A stretch of DNA of 64,000 bases from Streptomyces sp. NRRL S-340 (GTDB taxonomy: Bacteria; Actinomycetota; Actinomycetes; Streptomycetales; Streptomycetaceae). The position numbers and the translations under genes were made by a program. Numbering within the stretch: position 1 is the stretch's first letter; the number at the start of each line of letters is the position of its first letter. Location of the stretch: NCBI RefSeq assembly GCF_000720185.1, contig NZ_JOIY01000014.1, forward strand, positions 124,001 through 188,000, written 5' to 3'. The notes under the pieces were generated by a model. The model was not told the origin of the DNA. It made no database searches and saw only the letters and a list, made by a program, of their open reading frames with translations. This document shows, piece by piece, positions 57,659-64,000 of this stretch.

Positions 57659-59374
57659 TCAGTGGCCGCCCGAGCCCTCGGGGCGGGCATGGCGGGGCAG
57701 CAGGAACGCGAGCAGGAAGGTCAGGACGAGCATGCCGTCCACGATCCACAGCACCGTCTGCATGACGGCGCCGAAACCGCTGCGGAAGGCCGACGACGCC
57801 GTGTCCTGGAGTGCCGCCGGTATCCGGGCGGCGTCCTGGGGCGACGTCACGGCCGACCGGGTGTCCTTCTCCAGGCGGGCGCAGGAGGCGGGGGTCGCCT
57901 CCGGGTCCTTGGCCACGGCCCGGTCCGAGGAGCAGGTGCGCAGGTCCGCCACGATCCGCTCCCGAGCGGCGGGCGCGACGTGCGCGGCGGTCAACTGCCC
58001 CCGCAGGCCGTCGGAGTGGTGGTCGACGGCGGTGGCCATCCCGCCGCCCAGCAGGCCGAAGAAGACGGTGCCGAGCAGTGCCACGCCGAAGGCGCCGCCG
58101 AGCTGCTGGACCGCGGTCATCGTGCCGGACGCCGAGCCCGTCTCGTGCTGGTCGACGCTGGCGAGCACGATGTCGAAGAAGGGCGCCATCAGCAGGCCCA
58201 TCCCGATGCCGGTGACGAGCAGCGCGGGCAGGAGCTGCCAGGGGCCGACGCCGCTGCCCGCCATGTCGAGGGTCAGCCACACGCCGAACACACCGGCCGC
58301 CATGACCAGCGTGCCCGCCTGGAGTACGGCCCGTCCGAACCGGGCCACGCCCTGGGCGACGCCGAAGCCGACGATCATGCCGCCCGACCAGGGCACCATC
58401 ACGAGCCCCGCCTTGAGGGGCGAGTAGCCGAGACCGATCTGGGTGTAGAGGTTGAAGACCAGCATGAAGCCCTGCATGGTCGAGAAGAAGACCAGCCCGA
58501 GGGCCATGCCGCCGCTGAACCCGCGCTTGCGGAAGAGGCTGGGGATGACCAGCGGGTCCCGCCCGGCCCTGCTGCGCCGCGACTCGTACACCCCGAAGGC
58601 GACGAAGACGACCACCGAGGCGCCCATCATCAGGAACGTCCACACGGGCCAGTCGTACTCACGGCCCTGGACCAGCGGGAAGATGACGAGCAGCGCCGCC
58701 AGGGAGACCAGCACCATGCCGGGGATGTCCAGGCGCGGCTTGTCGTGCGAGATGGTCCTCGGCAGGTAGCGCACGGCGCCGAGGAGGGCGGCGGCTCCCA
58801 GCGGCAGGTTGATCAGGAAGATCATCCGCCAGCCGGTGCCGAAGTAGTCGGCGTCCACGAGCCAGCCCGCCAGGACCGGCCCGCAGACCGCCGAGAGCCC
58901 CATGACCGGGCCGAACATGCCGAAGGCCTTCTGGGACTCCTTCGGCGGGAACATCTCCTTGATCATGCCGAGGCCCTGCGGCAGCATCACCGCGCCGAAC
59001 ACTCCCTGCACGACGCGTGCGGCGATCAGCATCTGCGGCGACATGGAGACGGCGCACAGCAGCGATCCCGCGGTGAAGCCGGCGGCGCCCACCAGGAACA
59101 TCCGGCGGCGCCCGTGGATGTCTCCGAGCCGTCCCCCGGTGACGAGTCCGACGGCCATCGCCAGGGTGTAGGCGGCGGCGAGCCACTGCAGGGTGGAGGC
59201 GCCGCCGCCGACGTCGGCCCGGATGGAGGGGCCGGCGATGTTGGTGACGACGGCGTCGAGGAGATCCATCACCTCGGCGGCGAGGATCACGAAGAGCGCG
59301 GCCCAGCGCCAGCGGTAGGGCGGCGCCGGTGACTCGGTGTGCGTCTCGGGGGACGCCACGCCCGTGGTGGACAT
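57659..59374 (-). CDS. DHA2-type MFS multidrug efflux transporter (EmrB/QacA)
   Basis: The product has 571 residues with 14 predicted membrane helices. The signatures are MDLLDAVVTNIAGPSIRADV (helix 1 motif D1), TGGRLGDIHGRRRMFLVGAA (motif A) and GAVMLPQGLGMIKEMFPPKE with MGLSAVCGPVLAGWLVD (motif C, marking drug antiporters). A periplasmic-looking loop near the C-terminus is acidic and Cys-containing (VADLRTCSSDRAVAKDPEAT). It should export drugs in exchange for protons. It is divergent from a TetR gene with repeated GAACACTGTTC-type operators between them. GAGGAG precedes the ATG at 59374. Confidence 0.9.
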   Translation of the reverse strand: MSTTGVASPETHTESPAPPYRWRWAALFVILAAEVMDLLDAVVTNIAGPSIRADVGGGASTLQWLAAAYTLAMAVGLVTGGRLGDIHGRRRMFLVGAAGFTAGSLLCAVSMSPQMLIAARVVQGVFGAVMLPQGLGMIKEMFPPKESQKAFGMFGPVMGLSAVCGPVLAGWLVDADYFGTGWRMIFLINLPLGAAALLGAVRYLPRTISHDKPRLDIPGMVLVSLAALLVIFPLVQGREYDWPVWTFLMMGASVVVFVAFGVYESRRSRAGRDPLVIPSLFRKRGFSGGMALGLVFFSTMQGFMLVFNLYTQIGLGYSPLKAGLVMVPWSGGMIVGFGVAQGVARFGRAVLQAGTLVMAAGVFGVWLTLDMAGSGVGPWQLLPALLVTGIGMGLLMAPFFDIVLASVDQHETGSASGTMTAVQQLGGAFGVALLGTVFFGLLGGGMATAVDHHSDGLRGQLTAAHVAPAARERIVADLRTCSSDRAVAKDPEATPASCARLEKDTRSAVTSPQDAARIPAALQDTASSAFRSGFGAVMQTVLWIVDGMLVLTFLLAFLLPRHARPEGSGGH

Positions 59375-59474
59375 CGGTAGTACTCCTCGCGGACGGGTCG
59401 CGCCGCCGTGACGACCGGCGGGCGCGAGGGGCTGATGGAAGGGGTGCGGCGCCCGGAGAGCAGCGGCACCCGCT

Positions 59475-59641
59475 GGAGAACAGTGTTCACCGTAACAGAA
59501 CACTGCTCTCCAACAGAACAACGTTCATTAAGATATAGCGCAAGCCGCGACGCACGGTCAAGATATATCGCGTCGCCCGTGCCCGGGTGCTCGGAGCGTG
59601 GGAGCGAGAACGCCGCTCATCCGCGGAGAACACTGTTCTCC
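59475..59641. promoter_or_regulatory. TetR operators between the efflux pump and its regulator
   Basis: Near-identical dyads are GGAGAACAGTGTTC (59475), AGAACACTGCTCTCC (59497-59511), a weaker GAACAACGTTC (59516) and GGAGAACACTGTTCTCC (59625-59641). The last sits 20 bp before the TetR ATG. The AT-rich stretch at 59515-59575 probably holds the promoters. Confidence 0.75.
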
Positions 59642-59660
59642 AGGCCCCTAGACTGGCCTC

Positions 59661-60554
59661 ATGAACGACGAGGCCGCCGGTACCCCCGCACTCCCTCCGC
59701 CGCCCCCCTGGGAGCGCGGGCGCCCGGCGCGCGCCCGTCTCGCGCCCGCACGCACCCCCCTGTCACGGGAACGCATCGTGGACGCCGCCTTCACCGTGCT
59801 GGACCGCCAGGGGCTCGACGGACTGTCGATGCGCCAGGTCGCGGCCGAGCTGGGGGTCACGGTCTCCGCCCTGTACGCCCACGTCAGCAACAAGGACGAC
59901 CTGCTGCAGCTGATGTACAACCGGGTCTTCCAGGGCGCCGAGATGCCCGAGCCCGACCCCGAACGGTGGCAGGAGCAACTGCGGGACTACGCCCGCGCCG
60001 GGCGGCGGCGGCTGCTGGCCCACCGGGACATGGCCAGGATCTCCATGGCCCACGTCCCTTTCACCGCCGAACTGCTGCCGCACGTCGAGGCGTTCCTCGG
60101 CCTGCTGCGGACGGCCGGCCTGCCCGACCGCATCGCGGCGGAGGCCGGTGACCTCGTCTCCACCTACATCGACGGGTTCGTCCTGGGCGAGGACCTGTGG
60201 CGGGAGCGGACCGCCCGTCCGGCAGACGGGGGCCCGGACCCGGCCGGCCCCGACCTGAGCGAGCTGGCCGAGGAGATGCGGGACTACTTCGCGTCCCTGC
60301 CGGAGGGCGACTTCCCCCACCTGCGCGCCCTGGCCGGTCTGATGGTGACGGGCTCCTCCGACGAGAGGTTCGACATCGGCCTGGAGATCATCCTGCGCGG
60401 CCTCGCGAGCTATCTGCCCGGCACGTCGGCGGACGCGGACGCGGACGGGGGCGCTGACGCGGGCGGGGACGGGCGGGCGAGTGCGGGGGCCGGCGCGGGC
60501 CCGGGCCCCGGCGAGCCTGCGGCCGGCGGCGAGGCGCCCGCCGCCGACGTGTGA
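59661..60554 (+). CDS. TetR-family regulator of the adjacent efflux pump
   Basis: The product has 297 residues. A proline/arginine-rich extension of 35 residues precedes the HTH: LSRERIVDAAFTVLDRQGLD, LSMRQVAAELGVTVSALYAH and VSNKDDLLQLM. The C-terminal domain is of the TetR_C type (LLAHRDMARISMAHVPFTAE; STYIDGFVLGEDLW). The last 45 residues are low-complexity (TSADADADGGADAGG...). It should repress the divergent MFS gene and itself through the GAACACTGTTC sites until a toxic ligand binds. Its stop is one base from the stop of the convergent DUF2264 gene. Confidence 0.88.
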   Translation: MNDEAAGTPALPPPPPWERGRPARARLAPARTPLSRERIVDAAFTVLDRQGLDGLSMRQVAAELGVTVSALYAHVSNKDDLLQLMYNRVFQGAEMPEPDPERWQEQLRDYARAGRRRLLAHRDMARISMAHVPFTAELLPHVEAFLGLLRTAGLPDRIAAEAGDLVSTYIDGFVLGEDLWRERTARPADGGPDPAGPDLSELAEEMRDYFASLPEGDFPHLRALAGLMVTGSSDERFDIGLEIILRGLASYLPGTSADADADGGADAGGDGRASAGAGAGPGPGEPAAGGEAPAADV

Positions 60555-60555
60555 G

Positions 60556-62520
60556 TCAGACGGTCACACTCTCCCCGTCCGGGAACGTGACCCGCACGCG
60601 CCCGTCGTCCTCGCGCGTGCACGTGACCGACTCCCGCAGGGCCCACGGGTGGACGGCGTCGCGGGTGAGCACGACCAAGCCGACGTGGACGCTCTCCCCA
60701 CCCGGATGCCGCACGGCGTTCAGGTACGGCGTCGCCGAGTGCGGACCGTACGCGTTCGCCTCGACCTCGCGCGCGACGCCCGTCTCCTCGTCCCACCCGT
60801 ACAGCGCGACCACGGCGCTGGTCAGCCCCGACTCCGTGCGGGTCAGCGCCCAGCCGGGCCCCCGCTCCGCCCGCGGGCGCGACGCGTCGGCGACGGCGTA
60901 GCCGCCCTCGCGCACCGTCACGCCCCCGGGGGCCCGCACCCGGTGCACGCGCAGCTCCCACGGCCCGTGCAGCACGCTCGTCGACTCGATGGGGAACTCC
61001 TCCTCCAGCCCCGCGAGCCGTACCGTCTGACGGGACGACGCACGGCGTCCTTCGCAGGTGAGGGGCTGGATGCGGCGGCGCCGCGACGGGGTGCCGTCGG
61101 CGGTGAGCAGGGCGATGTGGTTGTCGACGGTGCGCTGCCAGGCGTGCGGCGCGGACTCCGGGGCGGTGGCCGTGGAGTAGGCGAACTTGGCGTAGTGCGG
61201 GTCGTCGCTGCCCGGGCCGTTCGGCGGGTTGTGGTCGCTGCCGTGGTTGACCAGGCGGACGACACCGTCGTGCGGGGTGCCGTGCAGCAGCCAGCCGGGC
61301 GCGGGCAGCGCCGTGTACTGCGTGGACTGCTCGACCGGCAGCGGGAGTTCACGGTCCGTCCACACCGGGTGGCCGGCGGGCAGCAGCAGCCCGAGGAACC
61401 CCTTGCTCGCCCAGTACGGCGACGCGGGCCCCGAGTACGGCTGGGTCGCGGGCAGGAACGTGCCGTACCAGCCCAGCGGGAGCAGCCCCCGCTCGTCCGG
61501 CACCCCGCGCTCGGCGAAGTGCCGGGCCGCTCCGGAGGCGAGGCGCCGGGTCAGGCCCGGGGCGAGCGGGGTGCAGTCGGTGAGCGCGCCCAGCCACACC
61601 GGCGCCGTGGCCGCGATGCGGTACGTCAGCGACCGGCCCTGGTGGACCGGCGCGCCGTCCGCGCCGAAGAACTGCGGGTACGTGGTGAGGAACCGGGCCA
61701 GCCGCTCCCGGTAGACGGCGCCGCGCCCGCCGTCCCCGTCCGGCCCCGCCATGCGCGCCCACAGCAGCGGGTACAGGTGCATGGCCCAGCCGATGTAGTA
61801 GTCGAAGTTGCGGCCGTCCCCGTCCGTGTACCAGCCGTCGCCGACGTACCAGTCCTCGATCCGGTCGAGGCCGGCGTCGATGTCGCCCTGGCTGAACGGT
61901 GCGCCCACCGAGGCGAGGAACTGCTCGGACACCACCTGGAACAGACGCCAGTTGTTGTCCCAGGTCTTCGCGCCGACGAACCCGGACAGCCAGTCGACGA
62001 CCCGTTCCTGGACCCGGGTGTCGAGCCGGTCCCAGATCCACGGCCGGGTCTCGTGCAGGCCGAGTGCGATCGAGGCGGCCTCCACCATCTGCTGGGAGCA
62101 GTCGGTGAGCACCGGCCAGGCCTCACCGCTGTCACGGTCCGTGCCCGTTGTCAGACCCTGCGTGTACCTTTCGATGAGGTGGGAGACGACCTCGGAACCG
62201 GTGGAGTCCCCGGAGTCCTCGGAGGCTGTGGAGTCCTTGCAACCCCCGGGCTTCGCGGGGCCCGTCCCGCCGCCGCCCGCGCCCGCGATCCGGAAGGAGG
62301 CCAGCAGAAATGACCGGGCGAACCCTTCGAGGCCGTCCGAGACGACCCCGGACCAGCTCGCCCGCCCCGGCAGCCGGTACTGGGCCAGGCCCGGGGTGGC
62401 GTAGGGCAGCAGGGCCGCCAGCTGCCGGTCGGCCAGGGCCTCCCAGTGCGCCCGGGTCCAGCCGGTCAGGGGAGAGCGGACGCGGTCGGTGGGCGGCAGG
62501 GGGAAGTGCGGGGCGGCCAT
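60556..62520 (-). CDS. DUF2264 domain protein, probably polysaccharide metabolism
   Basis: The product has 654 residues. The N-terminal two-thirds form an alpha/alpha-barrel-like DUF2264 domain (HWEALADRQLAALLPYATPG, ETRPWIWDRLDTRVQERVVD, KTWDNNWRLFQVVSEQFLAS, YYIGWAMHLYPLLWARM). The C-terminal part is beta-rich. DUF2264 proteins occur with glycoside hydrolases and lyases, and some may be unsaturated-uronide hydrolases or lyases. No signal peptide is evident, so action on imported oligosaccharides is plausible. The PL8 lyase gene lies upstream on the same strand, now separated by the complete MITE. The ATG at 62520 begins MAAPHFPLPP. Confidence 0.8.
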   Translation of the reverse strand: MAAPHFPLPPTDRVRSPLTGWTRAHWEALADRQLAALLPYATPGLAQYRLPGRASWSGVVSDGLEGFARSFLLASFRIAGAGGGGTGPAKPGGCKDSTASEDSGDSTGSEVVSHLIERYTQGLTTGTDRDSGEAWPVLTDCSQQMVEAASIALGLHETRPWIWDRLDTRVQERVVDWLSGFVGAKTWDNNWRLFQVVSEQFLASVGAPFSQGDIDAGLDRIEDWYVGDGWYTDGDGRNFDYYIGWAMHLYPLLWARMAGPDGDGGRGAVYRERLARFLTTYPQFFGADGAPVHQGRSLTYRIAATAPVWLGALTDCTPLAPGLTRRLASGAARHFAERGVPDERGLLPLGWYGTFLPATQPYSGPASPYWASKGFLGLLLPAGHPVWTDRELPLPVEQSTQYTALPAPGWLLHGTPHDGVVRLVNHGSDHNPPNGPGSDDPHYAKFAYSTATAPESAPHAWQRTVDNHIALLTADGTPSRRRRIQPLTCEGRRASSRQTVRLAGLEEEFPIESTSVLHGPWELRVHRVRAPGGVTVREGGYAVADASRPRAERGPGWALTRTESGLTSAVVALYGWDEETGVAREVEANAYGPHSATPYLNAVRHPGGESVHVGLVVLTRDAVHPWALRESVTCTREDDGRVRVTFPDGESVTV

Positions 62521-62646
62521 GGCGATTCGCTGGCTCCTTCGGCGGACGGCGGGCGGTACGGGCGGTACCGGCGATACGGACGGTACGGGCGGCGGACGAG
62601 GGGGGCGCGGGCCCTGCGGGAGCGGACAGGTCCGGAGCGGCGGCTC

Positions 62647-62814
62647 TAAGGGCTGCGAACAAAAGGGGCGCCCGGCTCGCGACGCCCGGCCCGCACGCTC
62701 GCCGCGTTGCCGGAAGGCCCTGGCAGCTCCGCCACAAGGACCTTCCGGCGCCTTGCGATCGCACGCACCGGACACCGCCCGCTGATCGGAACCCACTTTT
62801 GTTCGCAGCTCTAA
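62647..62814 (+). repeat. MITE-like element, complete copy (copy 3)
   Basis: The element is 168 bp with terminal inverted repeats TAAGGGCTGCGAACAAAAG (62647-62665) and CTTTTGTTCGCAGCTCTAA (62796-62814), matching at 17 of 19 positions. There is no coding capacity. A TAA lies at both outer edges and may be a short target duplication. It lies between the DUF2264 and PL8 genes; its right end overlaps the lyase stop codon without changing it. It contains an internal dyad (AAGGCCCTGGCAGCTCCGCC / ACAAGGACCTTCCGG region). Confidence 0.85.
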
Positions 62815-64000
62815 CGCAGCAGGGCCGTGTGCGTATGGCCCCGTGAACCGCCCACGCGGACGGTGAGCACCGGGCGGCGGCCCGGCGTGACGGACACGGT
62901 GTCGTCGGCGCTGACCACCCGGCGCACCGGGAAGGGCAGCCGGACGGTCAGGACCGTCGCCGTACGGCCCGGATCCGCCACCGCCACCGACACGCCCTGG
63001 TCGCGGTGGCACACCAGGACGGTGCCGGGGCCGTCCGATGCGAGTCCGTCCACCGAACCCGCCGCCCAGAAGTGCGCCGCGAGCAGACCGTGACGGGGCG
63101 CGGCGACGGCCTGCACGGTGGCGTCGTTGGCCAGGACGCGCGCCGGGCGGGAGCGGGACCAGGCCAGGGTGGCGGCGGCGGTCGCGCCCGGCAGCAGGAC
63201 GTAGGAGTAGGACGCGGAGGCGGGGGAGGAGCCGTGGTCGAACCACAGTGTGGCGTAACGGCGGGTGACCGGGGTGGTGCTGCCACCGGTGTCCGCACCG
63301 GTGTTGACGGAGCGCCACGTGCCGGTGCGCTCCTCGCGCAGCGCGCGCAGCGGACCACCGGAGGGGAAGACGTACCCGCCGGTGCCCTCCAGGTGGACCC
63401 AGCGCGCGTCGTCGAGCGAGGCCGACCACCCCTGCTCCGCGGGCTGCCGGTGCCCGTCGACGAGGAGCCGGGGTGCCCCGCCGGCGTGCAGGTTCCGGTT
63501 CTCCACGACCGTCTCGATCGTCCTGCCGTCGCCCGCCGTGATCCCGGCACCGAGCGCGACGACCGCGTTGTCCAGGAAGAACCAAACCTTCTTGGCCCGC
63601 AGCGTCGACCCGTCCGCGATCAGCTCCATCGCGGCGGCGCCGTGCCGGGCGTCGAGCACTGCCCCGCCCGCCACCGCGTTCTTCGGGCGGAACGTGCCGG
63701 TCCCGGCGCCGGTTCCGAGATCGGTCCGCCGGCGGGTGTCCACCGTCGTGCCCGGCAGCCGGTACGGGTCGACGGTCGGCCAGAAGGCGTCAGCGAAGGC
63801 GTCGGTGTCGTCGCCGTCGTACAGGTAGGTCATGCCGTCGCCGGTGTACCAGCCGTGCAGGTTCTCGCCGTTGCCCGCCTCGTAGGCGGCGATGCGTTTC
63901 GACGACAGCGACAGCGCGCACGCCCACGACGGGCGCCGGTGCACCACACGGTCCATGTCGGCGAGGACGAAGTGCCCGGTGAGGCGGTCCGCGGGACGCA
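62811..64000 (-). CDS. Polysaccharide lyase family 8 (hyaluronate/chondroitin/xanthan lyase type), C-terminal part
   Basis: The gene enters from the right edge; about 396 C-terminal residues are visible. MDRVVHRRPSWACALSLSSK followed by AGNGENLHGWYTGDGMTYLY is the highly conserved PL8 stretch just after the catalytic Tyr/Arg region. DAFWPTVDPYRLPGTTVDT, GAAAMELIADGSTLRAKKVW (binding-cleft strand) and KKVWFFLDNAVVALGAGI follow, then the beta-sandwich tail ending GGSRGHTHTALLR. The family cleaves uronic-acid polysaccharides by beta-elimination outside the cell. The signal peptide and the catalytic Asn/His/Tyr lie beyond the window. The stop TAG at 62813-62811 lies within the end of the MITE. 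Confidence 0.88.
   Translation of the reverse strand, partial: RPADRLTGHFVLADMDRVVHRRPSWACALSLSSKRIAAYEAGNGENLHGWYTGDGMTYLYDGDDTDAFADAFWPTVDPYRLPGTTVDTRRRTDLGTGAGTGTFRPKNAVAGGAVLDARHGAAAMELIADGSTLRAKKVWFFLDNAVVALGAGITAGDGRTIETVVENRNLHAGGAPRLLVDGHRQPAEQGWSASLDDARWVHLEGTGGYVFPSGGPLRALREERTGTWRSVNTGADTGGSTTPVTRRYATLWFDHGSSPASASYSYVLLPGATAAATLAWSRSRPARVLANDATVQAVAAPRHGLLAAHFWAAGSVDGLASDGPGTVLVCHRDQGVSVAVADPGRTATVLTVRLPFPVRRVVSADDTVSVTPGRRPVLTVRVGGSRGHTHTALLR

Noticed and set aside
62647..62814. Rho-independent terminator only
   Set aside because: The sequence recurs with the same ends at four other loci, including inside genes, so it is a mobile-type repeat rather than just a terminator.

Overview
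The window looks like a piece of a Streptomyces (or very close actinomycete) chromosome. GC content is very high, third codon positions are strongly G/C, GTG starts are frequent, many genes encode Sec- or Tat-exported proteins, and there are several XRE-NB-ARC-TPR regulators. The gene mix is accessory: regulators, secreted proteins, catabolic operons, efflux pumps and decayed genes. This suggests a chromosome arm rather than the core, although leuA and a Sua5-type tRNA modification gene are also present. I see no tRNA, rRNA, CRISPR array, prophage or complete transposase gene.

Layout. 1-6 kb: the start of an amino acid permease, a broken DMT transporter, a CGNR zinc-finger regulator, a small secreted protein and the first XRE-NB-ARC-TPR regulator. 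6-16 kb: Dps, pyruvate oxidase, a second small secreted protein, a 5'-truncated P450, a coupled HTH regulator/DUF2255 pair, an alpha/beta hydrolase, an FAD oxidase, a thioesterase and two more small secreted proteins. 16-23 kb: a RibD/DHFR-like protein, a second XRE-NB-ARC-TPR regulator, an HFCD flavoprotein, and leuA with a leucine-rich leader peptide and attenuator hairpin. 23-29 kb: a GntR regulator, a vdcBCD-type operon (flavin prenyltransferase, UbiD decarboxylase, small zinc-ribbon-like protein) with a divergent AraC regulator, another AraC regulator and a truncated LuxR-type regulator. 30-38 kb: three exported peptidases, a DUF1304 protein, and catalase followed by an ankyrin protein. 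38-45 kb: a coiled-coil membrane protein, an SGNH hydrolase, a Sua5 protein and a MerR-HEAT/HEAT pair. 45-57 kb: a 12-gene catabolic operon with a divergent MFS transporter and a MarR regulator at its far end. 57-64 kb: a decayed Tat-exported protein, a TetR/DHA2 efflux pair, a DUF2264 protein and a PL8-type polysaccharide lyase running off the end.

The most interesting system is the operon at 45973-56172. It combines a Rieske oxygenase and its reductase, a VOC extradiol-type dioxygenase, an aldehyde dehydrogenase, two SDRs, a TPP-dependent decarboxylase-like enzyme, an alpha/beta hydrolase, a cupin, an aspartate-dehydrogenase-like enzyme and a 77-residue HTH-like protein. The genes are close or overlapping. 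The terminal MarR gene and the divergent promoter region share a TCTTAG-type operator motif. The substrate is unknown. The second notable item is a family of MITE-like inverted-repeat elements. One complete 168-bp copy lies at 62647-62814. Four partial copies lie elsewhere: two sit exactly where a transporter and a regulator are broken, and one abuts a stop codon.
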